Origin: Bacteroidota bacterium
GTDB lineage: Bacteria > Bacteroidota > Ignavibacteria > UBA10030 > SZUA-254
Length of the DNA stretch: 64,000 bases
Reading direction: 5' to 3'
NCBI GenBank assembly: GCA_020056225.1
Contig: JAGVIE010000047.1
Span: forward strand, 1-64,000
Shown here piece by piece: positions 44,214-52,495 of this stretch. Every line of letters starts with the position of its first letter. Position 1 is the first letter of the stretch. A program made the translations under genes and the position numbers. The notes under the pieces are model-generated. The model was given only the letters and a program-made list of their open reading frames with translations, did not search any database and had not been told where the DNA came from.

Positions 44214-45617
44214 TTACCGTTTCTGGCGTTTGGTTTTTCTTTTAACAACTTTCTTCTTGCGTAATTTACTTTTCTTTCTTTTAGATGAAGCATAATAGAT
44301 AGATTTTTTTTCCGAAACTACGCCCATACGTTTTCTCCTCATAATCACGATGTACTCTCGTGTCATTGTTTCCTCAAGCACGCCAGTAGCATTAGTCGGA
44401 CTATTTCTAAGTGGCATTCGCTTGTTTGGAATAATTCTATGGTGGGTATCAACATGCTCATATCCTAACGCCGAGAAAAAGTCCATGATAGCAACATCGG
44501 TGGGAAGAACAGTGCCTTTCACTTTGCGATTACCCACAACATAGCAAGCAAAACCACCCGGCTTAATAACCTGAGCAATATTTGTAACCGACTGATGCAA
44601 TTCATGGTAAAATGAAGCGACTTCAAGTGCGCGTTTCGAATCTTTTTGAGAAATAGATTCTATTGTCTCGACAAGATGTTTGCTCGGAAGACGTGGTATT
44701 TTTTTTTGTAACTTCCCACCCATAAGTTTTCGATCAACTCCTTCCGGTTCTTCAAGTCCAAGCCAAGCTGCTGAAAGGCGGGAATACTGCCCATATGCAA
44801 CTGTCGTATGCGAATCTCCATACGGCGGAGAAGTAACAACAATATCAATACTGTTTTTCTTAATGTATTCCTCTGGTATTCCCTCAACTGTGTTGAAGCC
44901 ATATATTTTTGCCGTTGGGAAATCTTTGAATTGACTCATGAGTTCAGCAAATCTCTCCAAGCCAAGTCTGTTTCTTTTCAACTTTAACGACATCATAGAG
45001 AACACGTTTGGATTGAACAACCTTAGCTTTTCTGGTCCATACCGATACAGTTTAAACTCGTCATTTCTCGTGTTCGACGACTCTCGAACGGTCTCGCTGA
45101 AAGCAATTTTAAAGAAAAGTCGAACCTCATCGTCTTCCAATGTATCAATGAAAATCTTTAAGCGTAGCAGCTTCTCAATAACTTGGGATTTGAACCAAAA
45201 TTCTATCTTTGAAATACCTGGGATAAATGGTGGCTTTTCTAGTTTGATTGGCTGTGAGCGAAAAACGAAATCATTAAAATGCCTGATACTATTATCCAAA
45301 ACAAAAAAATCAGGCAGAGAAGTTTTTGCCTGTGCGATCATCCCTGCGAGTGGATTAATATCTGTGCCAATAACATCTATGCCGCGAATTACTCCTTCGA
45401 CAAGTGATGTTCCTGTTCCGCAATAAGGATCAAAGAGCATTTTAGCACCACGACCGTATAGATCAATTAATTTTTCTGCAATTTGCGGTATCATCCTTGC
45501 AGGATAGTCGTGGTAACAATGTGTCAATTCACGAGTTGATGCGCCATTAAATGTCCATTCATCTATCGCGAGTGCTATCGACTCTTCGAGAAAACTTAAT
45601 TGTTGTGACTTTCTCAC
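44214..45617 (-). CDS. DNA methyltransferase of a type II R-M system (SPPY type)
   Basis: A 467-residue SAM-dependent DNA methyltransferase. Motif I DPYCGTGT is at residues 63-70, and motif IV TSPPYGDSH (Ser263-Pro-Pro-Tyr266) is the serine form usual for N4-cytosine methylation. The C-terminus is very Lys/Arg-rich. Start GTG 45617 overlaps the endonuclease stop by four bases (GTGA). Pairing with a MvaI/BcnI-like endonuclease, whose known partners are N4-cytosine methylases, supports N4mC; the site would be of CCNGG type (inference). Confidence 0.88.
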   Translation of the reverse strand: MRKSQQLSFLEESIALAIDEWTFNGASTRELTHCYHDYPARMIPQIAEKLIDLYGRGAKMLFDPYCGTGTSLVEGVIRGIDVIGTDINPLAGMIAQAKTSLPDFFVLDNSIRHFNDFVFRSQPIKLEKPPFIPGISKIEFWFKSQVIEKLLRLKIFIDTLEDDEVRLFFKIAFSETVRESSNTRNDEFKLYRYGPEKLRLFNPNVFSMMSLKLKRNRLGLERFAELMSQFKDFPTAKIYGFNTVEGIPEEYIKKNSIDIVVTSPPYGDSHTTVAYGQYSRLSAAWLGLEEPEGVDRKLMGGKLQKKIPRLPSKHLVETIESISQKDSKRALEVASFYHELHQSVTNIAQVIKPGGFACYVVGNRKVKGTVLPTDVAIMDFFSALGYEHVDTHHRIIPNKRMPLRNSPTNATGVLEETMTREYIVIMRRKRMGVVSEKKSIYYASSKRKKSKLRKKKVVKRKTKRQKR

Positions 45618-46315
45618 GTTAACTCCGAGATATCATTGAATAACGAAGTGAGCTTGTCTTCGGTAGCCCTAAATCCCGTTCCATGGTTTCTTGCTGATGT
45701 GCCCTTATCGTGTAATCTCAGGTCAACGAGAATGTTTCCCGCGCTAATTTGATTATGAATAATGTTTGGTGAAGTTCCAGTTAATAATTGTGCACGATCG
45801 TATTTAAACCACTCAATATCTCCACGTATTTCACTAAATGCGCTGACAAGAACAAGCCCAGGAATTTTCTTCGCGAATCTCTCAGCCAATGTTTCTAATT
45901 GCCACTCAGCTATAATTTCTCCGGAAATATGTCGTACGGAAATGGTTGTCTTGTCAATATGGAGGAATAAACCCATACTGTTTGGAGTTTTTGCCATAGT
46001 AAAATACATGCCTAATCTTCCATTACCATCTCGTGTACCATACTTCTTAATAGCTTTCAGTGGGTTCATCTTCCACGCTTTTCTGTTAAATGTAAAGAGT
46101 GTGATCATAGACGATGAACCAATGCGATGCGCTTTTAACTCTACGGTACCTAAGTCTGGCAAAGCGATATTATTTTCTTTCATGCCAAGATAATATTCTA
46201 GTGTTTGCCCAACGCCTGTTGGTCCCTTTCTCTTGGACGGTATCCAGCCTTTCTCTCTAACTTTTACAAATTTTTTCTCAAATGTTGCAAGAGTTAATTG
46301 TCTATGTTTTGGCAT
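45614..46315 (-). CDS. MvaI/BcnI-like restriction endonuclease
   Basis: A 233-residue protein matching the MvaI/BcnI family: GWIPSKRKGPTGVGQTLEYY, then LGMKENNIALPDLGTVELKA and SSSMITLFTFNRK. The PD...E-x-K type site is visible as Asp54, Glu59 and Lys61. MvaI (CCWGG) and BcnI (CCSGG) act as monomers. It is the first gene of a three-gene operon with its methyltransferase and glycosylase. The gene's own promoter is probably within 46316-46433, a short spacer with no other feature. Confidence 0.85.
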   Translation of the reverse strand: MPKHRQLTLATFEKKFVKVREKGWIPSKRKGPTGVGQTLEYYLGMKENNIALPDLGTVELKAHRIGSSSMITLFTFNRKAWKMNPLKAIKKYGTRDGNGRLGMYFTMAKTPNSMGLFLHIDKTTISVRHISGEIIAEWQLETLAERFAKKIPGLVLVSAFSEIRGDIEWFKYDRAQLLTGTSPNIIHNQISAGNILVDLRLHDKGTSARNHGTGFRATEDKLTSLFNDISELT

Positions 46316-46433
46316 TCATTCTCCAGTTTGCGTTTAATGTATAATCATCCTTAATCAATAAGTTTATGTCGGAATTCCAACTTTTAATGATCCTGCATCA
46401 AAATAGAAAATGCTGATGATTTAAGCAAGCAAC

Positions 46434-46478
46434 TTCATTGCATGCTCGTCCGTAATTCTTCAAATTCATGCCATCGGG
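46434..46478 (-). repeat. degenerate second copy of the ABC-F gene 3' end
   Basis: These 45 bp match the true gene end (46655-46699) with about six differences. Read on the minus strand they still encode RWHEFEELRTSMQ and a stop, where the real gene ends RWHELEELRTGIQ and a stop. An in-frame TGA lies just before it, so it is a scrap, not a gene. See finding on the insertion scar. Confidence 0.8.
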
Positions 46479-46499
46479 TTCAGACCGGATTGTTTTTTA

Positions 46500-46522
46500 A
46501 ACCCCTCGAATTCGAGAGGGTT
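46500..46522. repeat. palindrome 1 between the two gene ends
   Basis: aacccctcgaattcgagagggtt, a near-perfect 23-bp palindrome around gaattc. Could be a terminator-like or recombination element. Confidence 0.4.
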
Positions 46523-46565
46523 AAAACGAGGGTTGTGAAAAGGAATTTGACCTGCTCACCCCATC

Positions 46566-46590
46566 TTAAGGTGCCAAATTGGTACCTTAA
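46566..46590. repeat. palindrome 2 between the two gene ends
   Basis: Twenty-five bp, near-perfect palindrome beginning ttaaggtgcca and ending ggtaccttaa, with only one mismatching pair apart from the centre. It lies between the true 3' end of the ABC-F gene and its degenerate copy. Confidence 0.45.
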
Positions 46591-46655
46591 AGGTGTGTAC
46601 TCATCCGGTGTAAGAGCAAACATGAAATCCATTTGCGAACGTCTCACAAGTAGGT

Positions 46656-48554
46656 TCATTGTATCCCCGTCCGTAATTCCTCAAGCTCATGCCATCGGGC
46701 ATAGAGACGCTCAAGTTGTTCTTTCGTTGCGGCAAGTTCTTTGGTCAATTTCACAGTATGCTCCCCATGCTGGTCGTAGAAATCGTGTGCAGAGAAAATT
46801 GCTTCGATGCGTTCCACATCTTCCTCGGCGCGTATAATTCCCTGCTCAATTGTCTCTAATTCTTTTGCGTCTTTCCAGCTTAATTTTTTCTTTGGCTTTT
46901 TGGTCTGCAATTTCGACTGCACGTCTTGCTGTTTCGCTTCAGCGGACTTCGCCTCAGCTTCTGCTAACCGGGCGTTGCGTTTCTCGAGGTAATAATCGTA
47001 ATCGCCTTCGCTGAAATGCACATAACCGTCTCCTTCAAAGGCAAGAATACCATTGCATACACGATTCAGGAAATACCGATCATGACTTACCGCTATAACA
47101 CATCCATCGAATGCTGAGAGCGCTTCTTCGAGGATGCGCAGTGTTGCAAGGTCGAGATCGTTTGTCGGTTCGTCTAAGATCAGGAAGTTACCGCCATTTT
47201 TCAATATCTTTGCTAATAAAAGCCGGCTCCTTTCTCCGCCCGAGAGTTTCCCCACCTTCGTCTGCATCCTTTCATCTTCAAACAGAAAACGCCGCAGATA
47301 TTTCCAAACCGTCATGCGTTCTTCGCCAAAGATAATCCACTCGTTACCTTCTCCAATTTCCTGTAAGACAGTGTTATCATCGTTCAACGCCAAACGAGAT
47401 TGATCGATGTAGTTAAAGAGTGTTCTATCTCCAATTTCGGTATGACCTTCTGTTGGGCGTAATTCTCCGAGTATGATTTTCAATAGCGTGGTTTTACCAA
47501 GACCGTTGCGGCCGATGATGCCAAGCTTCCTCGTCCTATCGAAATTGAAATCCACTTTACTGAATAGCTTTTTACCACCAAGCTCAATCCCGACATTCTT
47601 CAAGTTCAGAATCTTGGAGCCAAGCACCGATGCAGGTGGGATAATCAGCTCAACTTCCGCCTCCGGTTCATGCCCTTTCTTATCAACCTCTTCAAAATAT
47701 TTGCTAAGACGGCTTTTCGATTTGGTTCTCCGCGCCCGTGGTCCCTTGCGCACCCATTCAAGCTCGCGGAGCATGAAACGGTTCCTTTTCCTTTCTTCCG
47801 TCTCAAGTTGCGATTCACGCTCTGCTTTATCCAGCATGAAGTCTGTGTAATTACCGGTGTGTGAGTAACAGACACCATTCGCAAGTTCAATAATTCTGGT
47901 CGCAATCGAATCGAGAAAATACCTATCGTGTGTAACAAAGAGACATGCACCCGAATATTTCTCTAAAAATTCTTCCATCCACTCTATCGATTGTGTATCG
48001 AGATGATTTGTCGGTTCATCGAGTATGAGTAGATCAGGGCGTGAAATGATCGCTTTGGCTAACGCTACTCGACGTTTTTCACCGCCGGAGAGAGTCGTTA
48101 TATCGCGATCTTTCTCAGGTACATTCAGCGAGTGCATTGCCGTTTCAATCCTGTTTTCTAAATTCCACCCGTCACGATGATGAATGTGTGCCTCAAGAAG
48201 ATGTCGTTTTTCTGATGTGGGCGGAAGCGACTCGTATTCTCTGAGAATCGCGATAACATCGTGTGCTCCCTCCACAATATTCTCATACACAGATAATTCA
48301 GGGTCGAGTTGAAAGTCTTGAGTCAGATATCCTATCACGATCTCTCTCCGCCGCGTCACCGTTCCCACATCAGGTTCCATCATTCCTGCAACAATCTTAA
48401 GCAGAGTTGATTTACCTGAACCATTGTTTCCGATCAAACCGATTCTATCAGCTTCATGGATGCTCATAGTGGCGTTATTCAGAACAACCTGTTCACCGAA
48501 ACGAATGGATAGTTCACGGGCGGCAATAAGGACGGGGTTTATCGCTTTGGACAT
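46656..48554 (-). CDS. ABC-F family ATPase (Uup-like)
   Basis: A 632-residue soluble protein with two ABC cassettes: first with IGNNGSGKSTLLKI, LSGGEKRRVALAKAI and LLILDEPTNHLDTQSI, second with IIGRNGLGKTTLLKI, LSGGERSRLLLAK and LILDEPTNDLDLATL. A charged linker separates them. The C-terminal KKKLSWKDAKELETIEQGII plus following coiled coil is typical of Uup-type members, which act on translating ribosomes or in DNA-transposon excision control. ATG 48554 (MSKAINPV) with a gagaatt site is preferred over ATG 48572. Confidence 0.95.
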   Translation of the reverse strand: MSKAINPVLIAARELSIRFGEQVVLNNATMSIHEADRIGLIGNNGSGKSTLLKIVAGMMEPDVGTVTRRREIVIGYLTQDFQLDPELSVYENIVEGAHDVIAILREYESLPPTSEKRHLLEAHIHHRDGWNLENRIETAMHSLNVPEKDRDITTLSGGEKRRVALAKAIISRPDLLILDEPTNHLDTQSIEWMEEFLEKYSGACLFVTHDRYFLDSIATRIIELANGVCYSHTGNYTDFMLDKAERESQLETEERKRNRFMLRELEWVRKGPRARRTKSKSRLSKYFEEVDKKGHEPEAEVELIIPPASVLGSKILNLKNVGIELGGKKLFSKVDFNFDRTRKLGIIGRNGLGKTTLLKIILGELRPTEGHTEIGDRTLFNYIDQSRLALNDDNTVLQEIGEGNEWIIFGEERMTVWKYLRRFLFEDERMQTKVGKLSGGERSRLLLAKILKNGGNFLILDEPTNDLDLATLRILEEALSAFDGCVIAVSHDRYFLNRVCNGILAFEGDGYVHFSEGDYDYYLEKRNARLAEAEAKSAEAKQQDVQSKLQTKKPKKKLSWKDAKELETIEQGIIRAEEDVERIEAIFSAHDFYDQHGEHTVKLTKELAATKEQLERLYARWHELEELRTGIQ

Positions 48555-48649
48555 AATTCTCTTTTCATGCACAAAATATAGCTTTTCTCTGCCTCATTGC
48601 CAAAAGATGTATCAATGAATGTTACCTAGTTGATGTTATGCACGACCAT

Positions 48650-48850
48650 TTTGGGTTGTGATAAATCCTAAGCACTAATATCGAAATCCTAAATAAATCC
48701 AAAACACGAATTCTCAAAATACTGAAAATAGGCGATTGTAAAGCAGTTTTAGATTTTGGGAATTCGAATTTGTCCCGCTTTTCGGGATGGCGCCAAAGGC
48801 GCTCATTTAGAATTTCGGATTTAGGGATTCGAATTTATACATCCGCAAAC
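48650..48850. repeat. degenerate A/T-rich repeat tract upstream of the metal island
   Basis: Multiple variants of aatcctaaat, gaatttcggattt, gggattcgaattt and complements cover this spacer, with the small palindromes tcccgcttttcggga and ggcgccaaaggcgc inside (near 48770-48800). No gene is visible in 48573-48910. Confidence 0.5.
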
Positions 48851-48910
48851 TATTTTAAGCATCGGGAGTTATCTAATCATGATAATTCAATGTATTGTGA
48901 TCTGCACATT

Positions 48911-48940
48911 TTGTCTCTCTCTAAAATTAATGTATCTTTA
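48911..48940 (+). promoter_or_regulatory. Bacteroidota-type promoter, first HYC gene
   Basis: TTG (48911-48913), 19 bp, then TATCTTTA (48933-48940), matching the TTG/TAnnTTTG form of Bacteroidota housekeeping promoters. The same arrangement precedes the second HYC gene, with the surrounding sequence conserved. Confidence 0.55.
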
Positions 48941-48983
48941 AGATGGAATTAAAAGTACAAAAGTCGTGTTACATTATAACAAC

Positions 48984-49391
48984 ATGGTAAGATCATTTAA
49001 ATATCGCTTGGTTACCATACTCCTTGCTGGAATATTCTCGGTTTTCAACATCGGACTACCGATAGTTCTGCATTATTGCAAGATGATGGAAACAGTTTCG
49101 AGAAATTCTTGTAGTATGTGCGATACAGATAAAATGAACACCGGCAATATTCAAATTTCTAAAGCTGAATCTTCTTGCTGCAAAGCAGTCCTCGGTGTAG
49201 ATCGCAACAAGACCGAGTTTCTCCAAACTCAAAAGAATGAAGTAACAAAACTGCAACATTCCATTACTCCAATACTCCATACTACTCCGGGTATTGATTC
49301 ACAAAATAGGACAAAAATATTTTTAGCTGATACTCACCCCCCTCCTCTCATCGAGGATATTCCGATCTTCACATCTTCACTTTTAATTTAA
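48984..49391 (+). CDS. HYC_CC_PP family protein, copy 1
   Basis: A 135-residue exported protein. ATG 48984 starts MVRSFKYRLVTILLAGIFSV with a hydrophobic N-terminus, then the defining LHYCKMMETV (HYC), SCSMCDTDK, SCCKAVLG (CC) and THPPPL (PP) elements. It ends with DIPIFTSSLLI, like its neighbour copy. Members lie in Bacteroidota beside copper/silver efflux genes and are thought to bind metal at the membrane; exact function unknown. A longer frame reaches back to TTG/ATG 48966 but adds nothing conserved. Confidence 0.85.
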   Translation: MVRSFKYRLVTILLAGIFSVFNIGLPIVLHYCKMMETVSRNSCSMCDTDKMNTGNIQISKAESSCCKAVLGVDRNKTEFLQTQKNEVTKLQHSITPILHTTPGIDSQNRTKIFLADTHPPPLIEDIPIFTSSLLI

Positions 49392-49532
49392 TTTCTTTTT
49401 ATCAAATGGATCCAAATCCATTTGATAAGAGTTATTTAGTAAGTCGGTAAATAATCGACCCTAAAATGATATTGAATTTTAATAAGTCATTAATTTATGA
49501 ACAGTTCATCAATAACCAAGGAAATAATTAAA

Positions 49533-50405
49533 ATGAAACACAAATTACAGCTCTCCATTCTTTTATCCCTGGCAACATTTCTATTGCTTGGGACAACACC
49601 GATACTCTCTCAGTATCATTATGACAATTGGGTTCATCGGAATGCGACAGACACAACAATCGTTCTATGCCGGAATGATTCACTAACTATGGTTGGATTT
49701 CCACCAAATTCCATGACGGGCATGATGATGATGCCGGATTCCATTTTCTGCAGAATCGACAAGATGCCGATGGATAGTCTTCATTATCCTTATGATTCAA
49801 CCTTTATAGGGTTGTACCACATGGAGATTGGCAGAGATAGTATGAACTTTGATATGATGAACTCCGACTCCGGCATGATGGGAACTCGGAATATGATGCA
49901 GTTCGCGATGAATATGCAATGCAGCTACCATTGGGATAGCTTAATGACTGACTCAATGCAGCGTGGCTGGCATCTAACCGGACTCCGCGGATGGGACGGT
50001 TCGCAATGGGTTGCAATTCCGAATATCTCCATTGTGGGAAATAATGCAACCGGATCAACGGCTAAGTTATATTCGACGATTGCGCTCGTTGGTGAAGCAT
50101 CACAGGTTAGCTCTGTGAATGAACAAGGAATCGTTCCGAACAAGTTCACATTGATGCAAAATTATCCAAACCCGTTTAATCCATCGACTGAAATTCGATT
50201 CAATCTACCGGTAGCAAGTAATGTTGTGCTGAAGATGTACAATATCCTGGGGAATGAAGTTCAAACGATCGTCGATCATGAATTTATGACCGAAGGAGCG
50301 CATAATGTAAGCGTGGACGCATCAAATTTATCGAGTGGTATTTATTTCTATACCCTGAGAGCAGGTCAACTTAAATCGACTCAAAAAATGCTGCTCTTGA
50401 GATAA
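49533..50405 (+). CDS. Met-rich secreted protein with T9SS sorting domain
   Basis: A 290-residue exported protein. Start ATG 49533 follows an aaggaa site; the frame is open from 49497. After a signal peptide ending PILSQ comes a region extremely rich in Met, with clusters MTGMMMMPDS, FDMMNSDSGMMGTRNMMQFA and NMQCSYHW, then a C-terminal T9SS domain: [18 protein letters not shown] to SSGIYFYTLRAGQLKSTQ. Met clusters bind Cu(I)/Ag(I) in other proteins, so extracellular metal binding is inferred from that and from the surrounding efflux genes. It is flanked by the two HYC copies. Confidence 0.8.
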   Translation: MKHKLQLSILLSLATFLLLGTTPILSQYHYDNWVHRNATDTTIVLCRNDSLTMVGFPPNSMTGMMMMPDSIFCRIDKMPMDSLHYPYDSTFIGLYHMEIGRDSMNFDMMNSDSGMMGTRNMMQFAMNMQCSYHWDSLMTDSMQRGWHLTGLRGWDGSQWVAIPNISIVGNNATGSTAKLYSTIALVGEASQVSSVNEQGIVPNKFTLMQNYPNPFNPSTEIRFNLPVASNVVLKMYNILGNEVQTIVDHEFMTEGAHNVSVDASNLSSGIYFYTLRAGQLKSTQKMLLLR

Positions 50406-50548
50406 CAAAATAATTTTGATTGAGTAATTCGTAGGCTGCTCTGTTGATGAAAGAGCAGCCTATCTGGAATTAACGATGGAAGAAATATTAAATATTCAGT
50501 GGTTATGAGCATATTATGAAATATTTTATGCCTTGTGATCTCCGTGTT

Positions 50549-50578
50549 TTGTCGTTCTCAAAAATTAATGTATCTTAA
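50549..50578 (+). promoter_or_regulatory. Bacteroidota-type promoter, second HYC gene
   Basis: TTG (50549-50551), 19 bp, TATCTTAA (50571-50578), followed by the same sequence up to the start codon as in copy 1 (for example aggaatta, then gtgttaca). Confidence 0.55.
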
Positions 50579-50619
50579 AAAGGAATTAAACGTACACAAG
50601 TAGTGTTACAATTAATAAG

Positions 50620-51027
50620 ATGGTAAACTCATTTAAATATCGCTCGGTTGTTATACTCCTTGCTGGAATCTTTTCGGTTTCCAACATCGGGCTACCGGTC
50701 GTTTTGCATTATTGCAAAATGATGGAAACAGTTTCAAGCGATTCCTGCGGTATGTGCTATACAAATCAAAAAGAAAATAATGATACACAGATTTCTAGAA
50801 CGAAATCCCCTTGCTGCAAAACAATTGTAGCCGCTGATCGCAACCAGACTGAGTTTCTGCAAACACAAAAGAATGATGTAACAAAACTTCAACAGTCCAT
50901 CACTCCAATACTCCATACTTCCCTGAGCTTTGGTTTCGAATCAAACTTAAAAATATTATTAAATAGTACTCACTCTCCTCCTCTCTCCAAAGACATACCG
51001 ATTTTTACGTCTTCACTTTTGATTTAA
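50620..51027 (+). CDS. HYC_CC_PP family protein, copy 2
   Basis: A 135-residue paralogue of the gene at 48984 with the same motifs: LHYCKMMETV, SCGMCYTNQ, SPCCKTIVA, THSPPLSKDIPIFTSSLLI. Sequence similarity is visible along the whole protein and extends about 100 bp upstream of it, so the promoter was copied too. The PPP of copy 1 is SPP here. Confidence 0.85.
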   Translation: MVNSFKYRSVVILLAGIFSVSNIGLPVVLHYCKMMETVSSDSCGMCYTNQKENNDTQISRTKSPCCKTIVAADRNQTEFLQTQKNDVTKLQQSITPILHTSLSFGFESNLKILLNSTHSPPLSKDIPIFTSSLLI

Positions 51028-51091
51028 TCCTCATATATAGATTGAAACACAGCATCTTTGACTTTTGTCAATGATGTTGTTACATTTTACC

Positions 51092-51191
51092 GTTATTCCG
51101 TCCCGCTATGCGAGCGGAATCGGGATCTAAACCTTGCAAACGAGACTGCCTTGTATAGATGCTGATCCCACAGAAGGCGGGATGGAATGAC
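51092..51191. repeat. inverted repeat upstream of cusC
   Basis: Arms gttattccgtcccgc (51092-51106) and gcgggatggaatgac (51177-51191) match at 13 of 15 positions, with internal short palindromes (ccgctatgcgagcgg). The element resembles a MITE and ends 33 bp before the cusC start codon, between the HYC genes and the pump operon. Confidence 0.55.
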
Positions 51192-51224
51192 GAAGTTAAC
51201 TTAGTAATACTATTACGAGGAATT

Positions 51225-52481
51225 ATGAACAAAATATTTCTATTATCGGCTACGTTTCTGCTGATTGTGCAAATTCACAGTCAGCCGGTACCGCCGCCAA
51301 TGCAATTGGATAGCTTAATTGCTGAAGCGATAACAAATAATCCTGAAATCCGTGCCGCACTTGCTCAGGTGGATGTAATGCAAGCGAGAGTATCACAAGC
51401 CGGCACGCTCGATGATCCTGAGTTAAAGTTCATGCAAGAAGGAATGCCTGATTTCAAATTCAATGAGGCAATGTTCTCGCGTCTTGAGCTAATGCAAATG
51501 ATTCCATTTCCTACAAAACTTGGAACACAAAAGGATTTAGCTGACATCCAGAGACGTTCCTCCCAAAGTGACCAGCTTGAAAAAGTGAACGAAGTTTTGG
51601 TAAAACTGAAATCGACATACGTTGAGTTATGGTTCATTCAGCAGAATATCGCAATTGCTCAAGAAAACTCGCGACTAATGAAGCAATTCTTATCCATTGC
51701 ACAGACGAAATACACAACCGGCCAGGTGCCGCAGCAAGATTTACTGAAAGCGCAGATCGAGATTTCGATGATTGGCAATGAACAGATTTCACTCCGACAA
51801 AAAGAATTGAGTATGAAAGCGATGCTGATGTCGTTGCTTAATAGGGATAGCAAAGATACGATCTCGGTAGCTATGTTGCCTTCGGAAGCTTCATTTGCAC
51901 TGAACCTCGATTCCCTATTAAGTTTTGCATCACACAACAGACCAATGATCGTAAAGGATTCATTGATGATAGATGAAAGTAAAACAATGCTCTCGATGGC
52001 AAAGCAAGAATATCTTCCCGATTTCAAGTTTGGAATTGAGAGAATGACGGAGCCGATGGGATCATTCACCGGCTGGAGCGTGAGTGCAGGTATTACGCTT
52101 CCGTTTGCACCATGGACGCTCGGGAAAGCGAGTGCCCGTGTAGATGAAGCGAATGCCGCGATAATCAGGTCAAACGCATCTTACACTTCAACTCGAAATA
52201 TGGTTGCAAGCAACATCAAGGATCTTTATTACAAGGCAAGTGGAGCGAAGAAACAACTCGATATTTACAATTCGGAAATCCTTCCACAGGCAAGGCAATC
52301 TGTACAAGCAAGCTTAACGGCTTATAAAACCGGGACGACAGATTTTTTGATGTTGATTGATGCATATAGAACACTCGTCAATCTTTCAAAGGAATATTTC
52401 ATGACAAGAATGCAATTCGAGCAAACTGTATCGGAATTAGAACGTGAAGCCGGTATTCAGAATTTGTCAGATATCAAGTAA
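51225..52481 (+). CDS. cusC: CusC-like TolC family outer-membrane efflux protein
   Basis: A 418-residue TolC-family channel starting at ATG 51225 behind a gaggaatt site (the open frame begins at 51159 but that part is repeat DNA). It has a signal peptide, MNKIFLLSATFLLIVQIHSQ, then two TolC repeats of long helices: ALAQVDVMQARVSQAGTLDD, NPEIRAALAQ, and in the second half LTAYKTGTTDFLMLIDAYRT. Immediately followed by cusB after 14 bp. Exit duct for Cu/Ag efflux. Confidence 0.9.
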   Translation: MNKIFLLSATFLLIVQIHSQPVPPPMQLDSLIAEAITNNPEIRAALAQVDVMQARVSQAGTLDDPELKFMQEGMPDFKFNEAMFSRLELMQMIPFPTKLGTQKDLADIQRRSSQSDQLEKVNEVLVKLKSTYVELWFIQQNIAIAQENSRLMKQFLSIAQTKYTTGQVPQQDLLKAQIEISMIGNEQISLRQKELSMKAMLMSLLNRDSKDTISVAMLPSEASFALNLDSLLSFASHNRPMIVKDSLMIDESKTMLSMAKQEYLPDFKFGIERMTEPMGSFTGWSVSAGITLPFAPWTLGKASARVDEANAAIIRSNASYTSTRNMVASNIKDLYYKASGAKKQLDIYNSEILPQARQSVQASLTAYKTGTTDFLMLIDAYRTLVNLSKEYFMTRMQFEQTVSELEREAGIQNLSDIK

Positions 52482-52495
52482 GAAAGGATTTCAAT

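Noticed and set aside
46434-46655. The R-M genes as the cargo of an integrase-type element
   Set aside because: No integrase gene is present and the duplicated end brackets only 176 bp, not the R-M operon. The scar itself is kept as a finding.
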